A stretch of 64,000 nucleotides of DNA from Fistulifera solaris (GCA_030295235.1 AP026129.1:1324846-1388845); one strand, 5' to 3'. Counted from the first letter of the stretch, positions 10,257 through 22,865 are shown. Made by a program: numbers and translations. Notes: generated by a model not told the origin, from the letters alone.

Positions 10257-13200
10257 ATGACAGTTTGGTTGAAAATCACTGCCTTTTCTTTCACACGACG
10301 AGGATTGACGCACCGCAATCGCACTACCTGGTTTCGAACCTTCGCTTCGAATGGTCGTAACTCAAATCCGAACGATGCGTACCGCATTCCGGGCATGTCG
10401 CATCAGTATGGAAGTTTGGGCGAGACGCCTACTTCCCTTCACAAATCACAAGAATCAACGGCGTGGCAAGCATCTCACAATATCGAAGTGCAGCGTGTGA
10501 CCCAAAAAGCCATGATTTATGAACTCATCCATGAACAGACAAGAACGATTGAATCCGTTGTACCTTGGTTTCTCGAAAATATGCCGGCGGTGTAAGTAAT
10601 GTTGAAGAGGAAATGATAAATACAGCGAGCGAGTGACCCATTGGGGAACAATCCTGCGAAAAGCACTCTACCTTCGAGCAATGTCTATACTCTGTAATTT
10701 GTTTCTCATCGACGCCTTTTATTCACTTTGCAGTTACTTCCAACAAGTACCCGAACGCTACCGCATGGATCACATGAAAGCTATTGCGGCCGTCAAGGAT
10801 GCGAACATGGATTTGTATCTCAATTTAAAGTCGCACACACTTGATGGTCGCACCGTCTTGACGTTTATTCGTCCCGGAACAGCCCCCGGTACATTGTTGC
10901 ACATGGTGCAAGAATTGCCTTATAAGTATAGTCTCGAAATGCCACTCAGTAGATTGCATGTCTTTTCGACCGTCGATGAAACCATGAGTCTGAATATGTT
11001 TGTGTACGGGCATCGTCCCGTGCACGATGAAGATGTTGATATGGATCTCATGGCATTGGCGGAACCGATATTGGAGTATGCGGCGAATGTGCAACAGGGG
11101 ATTGTTGTGGATGAAGAATTGCCGCTGTCGCCTTTGTTGGAGAGAGAATCGCTTGTCGAATACATGAAAATGTGCCGACCGACCTATGTGCAGATTGGTC
11201 TCATGAATCCGGCACGGTTTTGTATGCAGCGTTTGTTGTTTGCGGAAGTTTCGGGAACCGAAGGAGTTGCAGTGCACATTGGTTTGGCGACAGACCAGAC
11301 GCCCGAAATGCATTTACCGACGAGTGGACCTTTGTATTGGGTGGAAATGGCTGTAGCGAACAGTATTCCGCAAGTAGCGTTGGAAAATTTGTGTCAGTTG
11401 TTGTACCATCACAAATTTGATGTTCAACGTGCGCGTTTGGATATTGTGCCCGATGGTGAAAACGGTAGTGTGACGATATTGCGGACGTTGATCAGTCCCA
11501 CCTCGTTGTTGTCGGCCGACTCCACGACCGACTGGCAAACACTGGCGCAAGAACTCAAGCGGGCAAAATGGTTGGATCCGGATACCGTCGATTTAGTTTT
11601 TGGGAAAGAGCCTTGGTTGGGGATTGCGCGCGGAGAAGTCATTACTGCCATGTCTTCGTTGATGCATCCGGTATTGACCAAAATCAATAGCATGGCGTAC
11701 TCGAAGGCAAATATAGCCGAAGTTGTGCATCAGCACATTGGTCATGCTGCGTTGATTGCGGATCTGTTCTTGGATCGTTTTCATCCCGACCATCCCTTGA
11801 CTGACGAGTCGTATCACAGCAGACGTGACGACTTGACGGAATTGATTGCTAAGGAAGTTGAGGATCAGGTGGCTACATCTATTCTGAATAAAATGCTAGA
11901 AATTGTGGATTTTACGTTGAAAACGAATGCGTACATGCCGAATCGGTACGCTTTGGGCCTGCGACTCAATCCGTCCGTCATGCACGAGCCAGGGAATACC
12001 GCCGAATTGCCGTTCGGAGTATTGTTTGTTCATGGTCGTCGGTTCAACGGCTTTCATGTACGATTCCGTGATATCAGTCGAGGAGGTCTGCGATTGGTGA
12101 CGCCCGCCAACACGGAGTTGTATGCTTTGGAGTCAGCTCGACAATATGACGAGTGCTACGGACTGGCATTTGCGCAACAACTCAAAAACAAAGATATGTA
12201 AGTATGAAATTGTAGTTACAGGCTTGCGCTCTGGTTTATGCCGTAAGTCTAACGTCTTTATCCGCTTTAGCCCCGAGGGAGGCTCCAAAGCCGTGGCTCT
12301 GATCAATACCACAGGACTGAACGACTCGGGCAAGTACTTTGTGATGCGCAAATCGGTAAAAGCATTTACAGATACCATATTGGATCTTATTGTAGAAACG
12401 GAAGAAACAAAACAGTTCGTTGTGGATCGCCTAGGTCGACCGGAAGTTCTTTATTTGGGTCCGGACGAACAGATCATACCAGGGGACATTGAATGGATTG
12501 TGAGGAGAGCAGCGGAGCGTGGGTACAATACACCAGCCGCCTTCATGAGTAGTAAACCTAGGGCGGGGATCAATCACAAACAATTCGGTGTAACAAGTGA
12601 AGGAGTGAATGTTTATTTAGATACAGCTCTTCGCCGTGTGGTGAACATAGATCCAAAGAAGGACTCTTTTACCATTAAAATGACTGGGGGTCCAGATGGA
12701 GATGTCGCGGGCAATGAGATTAAAATTTTGGTTCGCGAGTATGGTGAAAATGTTAAGATTGTTGGAATTGCGGACCATTCCGGTTGTGCAGAAGATCCTG
12801 ATGGTTTGAACCATGACGAGTTGTTGCGACTGGTCAGTTCGGCACTGTGCATTTCCTATTTTGATACAACAAAGCTTGGCCCGTCGGGCAAGCTGCACAC
12901 CACTGACACCCCTGAAGGTACCAAAGCCCGCAATACGATGCACAATCGGTTGGAAGCCGATGCATTTTTGCCGTGTGGAGGACGTCCGAATACAATTGAC
13001 TGTTCCAATTACAAGAACTTTATAAAAGCGGATGGCCGTCCTTCAGCACCGCTCATTGTTGAAGGTGCCAATCTGTTTATCACAAAAGATGCCCGCAAAT
13101 CGTTGTTTCAAGATGCTGGTGTTGTCATTGTCAAAGATTCATCGGCCAACAAGGGGGGCGTGATTACATCGTCATACGAGATCTGCGCCGCCATGCTGTT

Positions 13201-13752
13201 GTCAGAAGAAGAATTTGTCGCCAACAAAACACAGATCGTACAGGAAGTGTTGGAGAAATTACGAATGCTGGCCAAATTGGAAGCGGAGCTCTTGTTTCGT
13301 GAATATGAAGCTCATGGAGGTTCGCTTCCCGAAATATCTCAAGTCATTAGTAACTGCATTAATGCAGCCACTGATGCGCTGGCGTTGGCGTTGGATTCTT
13401 TATCGGAAGCCGATCAAGAAGCTCTATTGCCCCTTTTCAAATGCATTTGCCCAAGACGATTGCTGATTTAGCGTTTGATCGAGTTCACGAACGAGTCCCG
13501 AAGCAGTACATCAAGAATGCGATTAGTTCTGCTTTAGCTGCGAAAATGGTGTACAAGGAAGGGACGACCTTTATTATGTCACTTCCTAAAGAAAAGTTGG
13601 CCACAATTTTGTTCCATTATTTGGAGAAAGAAAAGGAAGTTGCCGTTTTGCTGCAATCTCTGGAGAATGTGGAAATGTCGGAGGATAAAAAGCAGGCCGT
13701 GATTCAACTGTTGGAAAAGGGAGGCGCTCGCACGGCTTTGGGAGTTTATTAA
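10257..13752 (+). CDS. NAD-dependent glutamate dehydrogenase, large type
   Basis: Exons 10257-10591, 10734-12197 and 12271-13752 encode about 1093 residues, the size of the large NAD-GDH family that deaminates glutamate to 2-oxoglutarate with NAD+. Family signatures include VLFVHGRRFNGFHVRFRDISRGG, PEGGSKAVALINTTGLND, the substrate-domain KQFGVTSEGVNVYLD, and VGIADHSGCAEDPDGLN. The N-terminus (MTVWLKITAFSFTRRGLTHRNRT) is Arg/Ser-rich and amphipathic, like a mitochondrial presequence. Introns are 142 and 73 bp with GTAAGT donors. Near the end the frame breaks at 13439-13441; adding one A to that AAA run joins it to HLPKTIADLAFDRVHERVP and makes the coding length divisible by three, so this looks like a sequence error. 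Expected role: catabolic glutamate use in mitochondria. Confidence 0.92.
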
Positions 13753-14224
13753 AGTGTTGCCAGTACAATTGTCGTTAAGGAAGAACGGCAAGGGAAACTA
13801 GTAATTATGTTATCACATGGATTTTGTCAAAAAGTTGTCTTGTGTGATTCAATTACGGATGTGGATGCAATTAATAAACATTTTTTCTCTTGTAAAACAA
13901 AGCAAAATTGAAATGTGTTATGTCAACAAGGACGATGGGTACAATTTGCTTCGGTGGTATGTGGCATATCTGGATTCCGGATGATTCGTGATCTACTAGT
14001 TTTCCAGCGAGTAGTCAGTATTTCACTTTTCAGCGGTTTTACTTCAAGCCTCCTCGCTCGATGGCTGCGACCGAGGCTTTGCCCTTGTAGAAACTGTCGA
14101 AGGTGGTGCCGTTTGTGTTTCGTTAGACATCTACGGTTCTGGGTTCACTTCGTCCCGCAATTGCGTGAGACACCCACGTTAAGTTCCTGACACGGTAGCT
14201 TTATGATTCGGTTAGTTTGCCTGC
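13753..14224. other. Intergenic, no gene seen
   Basis: I see nothing coding. The first part is the 3' UTR region of the NAD-GDH gene. The open frame at 13915-14190 is Arg/Cys-rich and has no recognisable domain. Confidence 0.4.
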
Positions 14225-14570
14225 TTAAGGATTGGAGATTGCATTCCCACTTTTTGTGGAAAGCAAGTCCCTTCTGGTTAGAAAGTCATCGTCGAAGAAT
14301 GTCATTACCACATTCGATCCTTGTTGCGCGAGGGCAGACACAACGCTTTTCCAATTCCACCACCACCATCCGTCACTAAAGCCAATCGGCGGCATGCTTC
14401 TTTTTTCAATTTAGGAAGTGGTTTATAGGCCATGTAGATTTGCGGAATCTGATACGCGAGAAACCAAAAGACGGCCGGAAACGCCAAGAGTAGGGCGAGT
14501 GCGGTGGATATTGGTGACGCGAAGGCTGTGACTGCTTCGCACGCCGTCTCTGTTGCTGAAATTCGTCTTA
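14225..14570 (-). pseudogene. Fragment of a 17beta-HSD-type SDR gene
   Basis: On the minus strand this reads ATETACEAVTAFAS, AFPAVFWFLAYQIPQIYMAYKP and LALVTDGGGGIGKAL, then in other frames ALAQQGSNVVM and DDDFL. It closely matches the first ~100 residues of the SDR at 58294. No start ATG is kept, the KK-AADW region needs frame shifts, and the copy stops before the catalytic Tyr/Lys motif. It is a truncated duplicate, about 44 kb from its relative. Confidence 0.8.
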
Positions 14571-14719
14571 TCTGCCTTAGCTAAAAAGGAAAAGCAATTG
14601 AAAACGGGTGAAAGGATAAGTCAATGGACGACAATGCACTCAATACCAGTTTTTTCAATGCAGGGATGATGATCTTTTGTGCGTGTCATCTTTTACAAGA
14701 ATCCCCCAATCCAGCTGCT

Positions 14720-15352
14720 TTACTTCCACCGTCCCACACGTTGCCACCAATCCAGCTGGTCTCCAAATTGCTGTATCTTCTTCTCTTTGCGTGTATTTTC
14801 TGACTTTGGTGATTTTTCTTTATCATCATAGTCTATTGGCAGCGCTTCGGCAATCGGATAATGTTCCATGACGTGTTGGTGATTGTTGACAATGAATCCA
14901 GCCGCTTGACGATGGACCATGAGTTCCCACCGAGCCTGAATCGCCTGTTTGCGATGTTCATTGTAGGCTAAAGCTGCTTTAGATAGTTCATTTCGAATGT
15001 GTTGTATGTCATCCCCAGCCACTGCTTGTTGCAATAGAGTCTCGTAACGTTGATACTCTTGATGCATTAATTGCACATAGAGAAGGATTTTTTGACCTTG
15101 TTTTCCCAAAGCTTTTCCGATAGATCCTTGTAATTCTTCTTCAATTGTCTTTAAATGTAAAGAAGGATCGTGAGTATCACGAATGAGTTCAAGATACGAA
15201 TTGTTCTTTTCGGTTTCGGTGTTTTTGACACGGACGGCCGCTCGTTGCCATGTCGTTTGCGTTGCAGAAGGTCCGTTTGCGGAATAGCTGAGCGCGCGAA
15301 GGGCGCCGCGGCGCTGTCGGCTTGAATTTATCTTGAGGAAACGAAAAGCCAT
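14720..15352 (-). CDS. Conserved-looking small mitochondrial protein
   Basis: An intact 210-codon frame. The N-terminus MAFRFLKINSSRQRRGALRALS is Arg/Ser-rich without acidic residues, a typical mitochondrial presequence. The rest is helical and charged (QLMHQEYQRYETLLQQ, NELSKAALAYNEHRKQAIQARWELM) and ends in a basic tail with DQLDWWQRVGRWK. I recognise no family. The single long helical region suggests a matrix or inner-membrane assembly subunit, which is an inference only. Confidence 0.65.
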   Translation of the reverse strand: MAFRFLKINSSRQRRGALRALSYSANGPSATQTTWQRAAVRVKNTETEKNNSYLELIRDTHDPSLHLKTIEEELQGSIGKALGKQGQKILLYVQLMHQEYQRYETLLQQAVAGDDIQHIRNELSKAALAYNEHRKQAIQARWELMVHRQAAGFIVNNHQHVMEHYPIAEALPIDYDDKEKSPKSENTRKEKKIQQFGDQLDWWQRVGRWK

Positions 15353-16130
15353 GTTTGATTAGGTACAAGTAATATGGCTGCACATGGAATTGCACAAAAA
15401 ACTTGGAGAAGAGAGTTGTTGTCGAGAAAAGCAGGATGACGACTGTACAAATTATACTGGTATTCCAATACGGTTAAAGATTAATGAGTGAGAACCGGAG
15501 AAAGGAAGTGATACGCCCTTCATCAATTCTCCGTCGTTCGATCGCATTGACTATAAGACTTTGAATTCCAAGGCAGTCTGTACTCAGTACTACTGACGAT
15601 GATTGTTGTGAAATTTCTTCAAAAAAACTTGGGAAAGGACGATTATTAAAGAATCAACGATTACCGATCTAAGCCCTGTTTCCAACGATTAGCTGGTGGA
15701 CTGCCAACGGAAAGTTCAATCGTTCAATGGGCTTAACTAAATATATATCTTCCTCAGTTTAGGAAGTATCAATCTTATAGTGCGAACAAACGAATCGACT
15801 TTCAATTATGACTCGATATTTTTAGCCACTGAAAAAACGGAGAAATAAAGAGTGCGGTTGGGGACTATTGTAGAAATAGTACAGAGTTAGAAAGAAACAA
15901 GTCGACGAAGAAGACGAAGCCGAAAGTCATCGAAATAATTTAGGTCTTTCCTTGCGAAGACACTCGTACACCGTACACCACCATTTTTGGACGCAAAAGT
16001 CTTCACAAATACATCGCCCAATTTTCCGCAGTGCGCCACCAATTTTCCTTTAAAAACCTCTAGCTTCTTGAGCCAGAACGATAGATGCTCCCTCATTTGT
16101 TCTCGTAGGAGTGATATCATCCAGTTTGCC
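15353..16130. other. Intergenic / upstream region of HSF
   Basis: No gene is seen. The HSF frame remains open upstream to 15987, but that extension shows no domain. AT-rich segments near 15730-15850 could hold promoter elements; none can be named. Confidence 0.4.
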
Positions 16131-17198
16131 ATGACGATTAGTTCTTATCGCGACTTTTACCCGGTCGGCCTCGACGATGTAAGATCCCAAATGAATATCC
16201 CCTCGTGCAAACGCAAAGGTCCACGTGGTGGAGTCGTTAATCCATTTCCGGTCAAACTCTTTTCGATGTTAGAAACGACTCGCGAGGAAGGATTGCATCA
16301 TATTGTCTCCTGGCAAGTACACGGTCGTTGTTTCAGGATTCACAAGTCGGATCGATTCGTTACGGATGTTCTGCCGAGGTATGTCCAATGGTCGCTTGTG
16401 TGACGAGCGAATCTTAACACCGAATCTCATCCTTCCGTATCAGATTTTTCAAACAGTCCAAGCTTGCCTCGTTTCAGAGGCAGCTCAATTTGTGGGGCTT
16501 CCAAAAAGTGATGAATGGGCCGGACCGTGGTGGCTATTTCCACGAACTATTCTTACGAGGACGACCAGATCTGGCTCCCCCTTATGTTACGAGTCAAAGG
16601 ATGTGCCATGGAAGGGGTTGTTGTCAAGGACGATCATGGAACGGAGGACCCGAACTTTTACTCGTATCCGTATTGCGAGATGGACAAGGTCCCTACTTTG
16701 ACGTCTTCGTCCGAAATGAGGGCGAATCTGATTGAACCGTCCACACCACCCGATTCGCCTCGACCTGACCCCATTATTCAATCATCATCATCATCACCAC
16801 CACGTAGAGGGAAACGCCAGAAACCTACCAACACCATGGTAACACCACCCTACAAAAAGAAGAAAGCTATTGGCGTGTTGGCCGCCCCTCGAGACATGGA
16901 CGAATCACGCTGGGGCCAGGAACGACGAAAGCTTGATTTTTCTCCACGTCAGAATCTTCGCGAATTGCATCGAACGTTTGCCAAGGAGGAGGAAGAAGAG
17001 GATACGAGCGAATCCATGGAACTCTGGAACCTTTCCGTCGATGATCTGTTCGGCGGACGGACTTTTCAAACCGTCGAAGAATGCAATGCACAGGCATTAG
17101 AATCGATACTGAGTTTAGAAGAAGAAGCGTTATACGCCAAATCGGTGTTATCCGAAGTGAAAAAAATGAAACTATGTCTCAATCTGTGTTCTTTTTGA
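16131..17198 (+). CDS. Heat shock factor-type transcription factor
   Basis: Exons 16131-16378 and 16444-17198 (intron 65 bp) encode about 333 residues. The HSF DNA-binding domain begins near residue 40: FPVKLFSMLETTREEG, HIVSWQVHGRCFRIH, FVTDVLPR, then across the intron FFKQSKLASFQRQLNLWGFQKVMNGPDRGGYFHELFLRGRP. A diatom-style EDPNFYSYP follows. The C-terminal half is Ser/Pro-rich with a basic KRQKPTN and PYKKKK (possible nuclear signal) and an acidic EEEEEDTSESMELW segment. One frameshift lies in the C5 run at 16577-16581; dropping one C restores the frame. Diatom genomes carry many such HSFs; targets cannot be inferred. Confidence 0.9.
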
Positions 17199-17596
17199 GA
17201 AGTAGGAAAAAGGAATCGATGATGGTCGATTGCAAGTCGACACGAGTCGAAATTTGTGCAATTCATATTTTTATTATTTATCAATGGGTTTCGCAATAAT
17301 ATATTTTGGTTCTTAGTTTTTAATGCTGGTCTATCTATCTACAAACACATTCTTAGTACTATTCCTTCGCGATCTTCCGTCTTCCTTCTGAGCTTACGTT
17401 ATAAGACTGGACTAAGAGCCGTTCCTCCGTCACTAACAAGTAGAGAAAGTAATACTAAAGGACAAGTTTCAAAAAAATCCTACGTAGTATTATCGTTCCT
17501 AGAGCCTAGAGCCGGAGGTTTTTTAAGCACGAACAAATCAGAGTGAATCGTGAATCACGAAACATCAGGAAGGACAGACGAGCGCACCTCCTTTCG
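17199..17596. other. Intergenic, left flank of the copia element
   Basis: No gene is seen. It holds the 3' region of the HSF gene and the sequence into which the retrotransposon inserted. Confidence 0.4.
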
Positions 17597-17600
17597 CTCG

Positions 17601-17783
17601 TGATAAAACGTAGAGAATCGATTGAATTGCAAACAAACAAAATTATAGAAATTATCACATGTTATATCGTTGGTATCGCGAGAGGCTTTTCACTCCTTGA
17701 AACCTTCTCTTCCACCATTCATGCCGGCACTCGTTAACCCCAATCCTAGGGATAAACCGTGACCAACACACCACACTTTAACA
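17601..17783 (-). repeat. 3' LTR of the copia element
   Basis: 183 bp, nearly identical to 24226-24409 except for one missing G near its low-coordinate end. On the minus strand it starts TGTTAAAG and ends CGTTTTATCA. Confidence 0.93.
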
Positions 17784-18073
17784 CTCCTCTCAAGTAGATC
17801 GTTGTGAAGCGGTCAACTTGCAACAAAAGGTGTGCCATTCATTCACATCAAATTTAAGTGGTTCACACATGCTAATCCACTCGCACATAAGATGGTTCTT
17901 CTTCCACGCTAGGAAGCTTACTTCCACCTTCACAAAAGGGGGCACATCGCACGACCTTGGTTATTTTAACCCCGATCGAAAGATATGGTGTAACAGATTA
18001 CTGACAAATCGAACTCTTTTCTCTCCATGAGGTAGTTGCTTTGTCAACAAATCGGCTTCGTTGTCATGAGTAT

Positions 18074-18355
18074 TCACATAGCACGTCGCCATTCGCTCCG
18101 CGCTACACCCTCACGGACGAAGTGGTACGCAATACTTTGCGATTTCCTTTTCAAAGTCGAATCCGGGATTGTTGTGTTAGCCAACACTGACTGATTGTCT
18201 CCTTCAATGTAACATGGCCCAACCACAGGTATTCCCATCATACGAAGCTTGTATCTCAGACCTCTGAGGTACTCGCAGCACTGTTTCATAGCAACAAACT
18301 CGGATCCAAAACTGCTGCTTTCAACACTTGTCTGTTTCTTCGAATGCCAGCACAC
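18074..18355 (-). pseudogene. copia RNase H fragment
   Basis: It reads HSKKQTSVESSSFGSEFVAMKQ and YIEGDNQSVLANTTIPDSTLKRKSQ, the copia RNase H core with its Glu and Asp positions. It is separated from the reverse transcriptase by frame changes, so no full-length Pol is readable. Confidence 0.85.
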
Positions 18356-18442
18356 AAGCCATATTCAAATACACAAGAAAGCCAGTCCTCGATCGCCTGG
18401 TCAGAGAGTCTGATGCGTGGTCAGCGTCAACCTTTGCTCGAA

Positions 18443-19596
18443 TCACGAACCCAATCCCGCTTGGTTCGGCATATTCATTGGTATGGTCTCCTGACCCTGA
18501 ACATGGCCGAATTCACTCGAGGCCCAATCTCTCTCCTGGAATTTCGCCTCATCAACAAATGGTACAGTCGGGTCAAACACCATCTCAGCATTATGGTACT
18601 TCTTGAGGTAAGCAAAGATATGCAACACCTGCTCGAAATGTCCCTGTCTTGGCATTGCCATGAACGAAGACAAAATCGAAACCTCAAGACAAATGTCAAC
18701 TCTCCCAAGCTCAACGATCCACCGCAAGACTCCAATCAGAGACATGTAATACGCAGCAAGCGTTGAATCCAATTCTGGGCTCACATCCAACTCTGACCGA
18801 TAATGAAGTCCGCATTGGAGTGTCTGCTTTTGTGGGAAGTTTCCAATGCTCCAGTTTTCCAATGTACTTTTCAACATTTGCGACGGCCGCTTGGACATAC
18901 TGCGATGAAGAAAAAGACCACGCTTCGTGCGCCGTTCTCTAACTCAACTTTCCGCACACGTCCTCCAAGATAGATCTTTGGCGGTCCAATCGATTCCTCT
19001 TTCAATTCAAAGTACTTGCCGATCTCCTCCCTTAGAACCCGCTCCGGATTCTCGCTCACACACAAAGTGTCATCGGTATAGAGAAGGATGTATTCATAGT
19101 AGCTAGAGCCATCAGCCTTCTTGGCTGGTCTCATCCAAACATCAGGATCAGCCAAACATGAAGTGAACCCAAGATCCAACATGCCTGCACGCAAGTGGTT
19201 TCTGAAGTCTCTTCCAGCCGATTTTCCGCCGTACAAAGCGCGATGTATTAGTGCCACACGACCAACATTCTCCAATCCAAACTCAATTCCACAAATAACA
19301 TAGTGCTTTTGCGAAGAAGGTGCCTGCAGATAGGCATTACGAATATCAGCAGCACAGATGTCAACACCGTTCAAAGCAGCATATGTGAAAGCAATCCGGA
19401 CACTTTCCCTAGATACAACACCTGCATAGGTAGATCCAATTGGGTCAGCTGTCTTATGCCCGTCCAACACCCATCGTGCCTTTCTTGTAAAGTCCATCTT
19501 CACATCAAAGACAAGGTGTCCAGTCGCAGGAGTCCACCCAGGTGGCGCTTTCTTTCCTTCTCCTAGGATCTCAAATGCTACTCCGACATTGTACAT
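18443..19596 (-). pseudogene. copia reverse transcriptase (broken frame)
   Basis: Two frames cover it. 18871-19596 has KARWVLDGHKT, VDICAADIRNAYLQAPSSQKHYV and ILLYTDDTL; the active-site motif is YTDD instead of the usual YVDD. 18443-18898 continues as the RT connection (SLIGVLRWIVELGRVDICLEVSILSSF). A frame change near 18880-18900 separates them. The product would be the RT of the element. Confidence 0.88.
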
Positions 19597-19661
19597 CTCT
19601 TTGGCAATTGCATCTCGCCAGAAAGTGTTACCGTTTGGTCGGTCAATCTCGTGAGCGTGTG

Positions 19662-19925
19662 CTACATCCCTGGGTATCTCGATCCCGTACTTATGCGTAG
19701 TACGTCAAGTCTCGTCTTGAGCGCACTCCAGGATTGCATTCCGCCCTCACGAAGGGTTTGTGGTACCCACCAGGAAAATGCAGGTTCATCATCAATGCCT
19801 CTTGCAACTGCAAATTCAGCTGTCTCAACCGGGTGGGAGTCTTTTAGATCCCTGAGATGCACCCAGGACTCATTCCCGTCACGCCATCGAACAAGAAGTT
19901 TCCATCCTTGGGTTGTCTTGCGCAT
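19662..19925 (-). pseudogene. Chromodomain-like segment between integrase and RT
   Basis: The frame reads LLVRWRDGNESWVHLRDLKDSHP followed by DDEPAFSWWVPQTLR. The WxDGxxSWVxLxDLK pattern is chromodomain-like and lies where some diatom copia elements carry such a module, perhaps to steer integration. This is family knowledge plus inference. Confidence 0.6.
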
Positions 19926-20560
19926 TCAGCGGTTGGCCACGACAGCGTAACAACACGAGCTTCACTCTTACATAGAGCTGTCTCCTCCTTCTTGTAGTCA
20001 ACAATCCCTTCCATGAGAGATTTAGAGAATCCATCGCCGTCGCGACTGGGCAATCATGTTCTGAGCGATAAGGTTGGCAGAGTACTCACGAACGACCCCA
20101 TCAGCAAACTCAACATCATAAACAACAGTGTTCATTGCCGGGTTATCGCTGTAGGTTCCAAACGTTTTCCCATCGTCACCAATCGTTCGTCCCACAACCC
20201 TTGCGGTCTCCATTTCACCACCATCCTTTTGAAGCTGCACTTCGGCATTGATGATGCGGTCATATGCTGGTTGTTCATTGATCAGCAAACCGTTGGAGTC
20301 AACTGACTCTTCGATGTCAATAAATTCTCTAGGGCGTTTCGTCACCATCATGGTACGGTTCCCACTCGCCGTTGTCGTGCTGGTTGCTATGATGATTTTT
20401 CTGTCGTACTGGTGAATCAATTGGTGGCGGTATCATTGCCGTCCCCCATCTCCTCTCAATGAGGCCGTCAAAAATTTCTCTTCGGACGCTTCTCTGTGTC
20501 ACTGTGGAGCTCGGCATTGGTCAGCGAGCTGTCGACGAGGAACGACTCGACCATTCGCTT

Positions 20561-21491
20561 TTAGTACCCATTGGGCCATTTCATTCCCAGCGCCTTTGCC
20601 GGTCCAAGAACGCGTCCAAGGATCTCCTTACTGACAGGAAAATCGTTTTTCTGATCTCGGAAGTACACCCATTCATACCACCCAAACTGACAAAGGTTGC
20701 TGATATTGCCTGTATCACCTGTGACAAGAGTGTATGGGTTCTGACCGTGAAGATTGAAACGATCTCTCGCAGTCATATTGTTAATCCGAGCGCGTCGCTC
20801 CAAACAGTAGTCCCACAGAGGCATGGGGCTGTTAGCCTCCTTCATGTCTTTCCTGACAGCTTCCTTCAACAGTCCAATGTAGAGTTCAGCTTTGTTTGAC
20901 CATGGAGTGTTCTCCTCTAAAGCACGTGAACGTCGATCCAATGTCACGGCAAAAACGCCCGTGCCGAGACTCCTGGTTTGTTCGCCGGACGCGTCACAAA
21001 TGAATGCATCGGGAGCTCCCACTTCCTTTGCAAATTCCTTCATGGCCTGCAAGACTTCACCCTTCGACCTCATCGGTACAACATGCACGAAACCCTTGTC
21101 CGACACAAACAATTGACAACACGTGTGTCCTCGTTCAGACTTGCCAGTTTTGGACGTAGCAAAGAGGGTATCCATGTAAAAGTACTCTTTGATGTGCTTG
21201 TAACGAAGCATGCGGTCGTTCGTTCCATAGTTGCGCCAACTTTGGGTTGTCTTGTCTTGACGCACGTTGATCGGTAACTTCAATTGTCCGCTCGGCATCT
21301 TTATATTCAATACGCCAAATTTTAGACAAGTGCGCTGCATCGACTCCCTGATGCCGAATGCCATGGGCAGCAGAGATCATCAGCTCATCCAACTCGTCAC
21401 CAGATTCAGCCCTGGCAAAGTACTCTTCAACTAGATCAACAGTGTCGTCTGCAATTGTCGCGAACGGGAGCATCAGTTGCATCACCATCAT
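20561..21491 (-). pseudogene. copia integrase (broken frame)
   Basis: Pre-integrase sequence (ISAAHGIRHQGVDAAHLSKIW) at 21135-21491 is followed after a frame change by the DDE core: FYMDTLFATSK, AFICDASGEQTRSLG and ALEENTPWSNKAELYIG, giving the D, D and E positions. The C-terminal part (YTLVTGDTGNISNL) is also typical of copia. Confidence 0.85.
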
Positions 21492-22146
21492 GGTATAGAT
21501 GTCGCTGAGAGGAAACAGTTGTTGCGCCCAATTGCCATAGAAAACTCACCGCACTCAGCACGTTCCTCCATTCTGGCAAGCAAGCTAGAACATTCTAGTT
21601 GTGGCGAGAAAGGCAGAAAAAGCATGATCGTGATCGGCGTCCTCTGTAAAAGTGAACTCTTTTTCAACGCTGGCTCCTCTCCAAACTGCTTATGACAAAG
21701 CGACTCCCTGTCATTGTCTTGAACAGCTGTCATGAGATAGCGAGTTTTTGGTAGAGGCAACACCATCTCTCCATTACAATCCAACATAGCCGCCTCATTT
21801 ATCGCATAACTGACATTGTGAGGGTCCCATACCGTCGGTGTCAGCATATAAATGTTCTCCGACTGCTGCAGTTGGAGGAGGCTCGCTTGCTGGTTGCAAA
21901 GAAAGAGAAAACACCATGTAAAGATAGAGGAATCCGTAGTCCTGTTTCTTGAAAGTAAATCGCATGATTATCAACAGTTGGATCCATGGTCTGTATCTTT
22001 GGTGTGTCATCAACTATGACACCAGCCTCACGCATCACAAAAGGCGGTATCAAGTTGTTTTCCATATTCGGAACATAAAGTGCATTCCGAACAAGCAAAA
22101 TGATTTCATCCCCACCATAGGGACACTCAGAGCAACGCGGCATCAA
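21488..22146 (-). pseudogene. copia protease / pre-integrase region
   Basis: It includes VRNALYVPNMENNLIPPFVMREAG, the conserved stretch downstream of the copia aspartic protease, and HNVSYAINEAAMLDCNGEMVL. Frames change repeatedly and no DSG protease motif is readable in one frame. Confidence 0.7.
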
Positions 22147-22865
22147 CGAGTGAGCACTGCATTGGTTTATAGTCTGGAGTAAACGGCTAAAACATCCACT
22201 GTCTCCCCAGTCCTAGCAACCACAAATGCATTTCGCCCGACGACTGGCATATTTGCATGTGTGTCCAATTCAGTCCTCGAAATCCCTGACGTTACTTGGT
22301 CATCAACGTCCATCACACCAGTATCCATAACGTCGGCATGTAATGATGCAATTAAACGTGCCAGATGGTCATTTGGTGCGGTATGTCGTCCTCGGTCCCA
22401 CGTTCGACTGTTCTCCGGCTCTGACTCTAAACCTACCTTCCAGTCATCATTGACTGGAGTAGTTTCAGCCGCCGGGCCCAGTCAACGGGTGTAGCGATGG
22501 CTCACAGGACGAGGGAGGACCAGCACGACGGATTGCACGTTCATACGTCTCCCGCCCGCGTGGCCTCAGGTCCCGCCGTTGCTTCCCCCTTTGCATCCTG
22601 CATTGGTTCCGAGGTAGACTCATCCTGTGTATCCTTGACCTCAACAGATGACACGTTTCCACCCTGAGTCGCTGAACCCGTAATCATTTGAAGAAGGTTA
22701 CGCTTGTTGCTCCACAGCAGAGACTTGTGAACTTCGCACCTGTCGCCGCCGACGTCCACTTGGCCACGGCCCTCCATGTGCTTATTCACCGCCTTCTCCA
22801 CTGCTGCTGCAAGTGCCTTGGTCCGCTTGTCCTTTTTCTTCTGCTTCTTAGCTGGGTTCTTGAAC

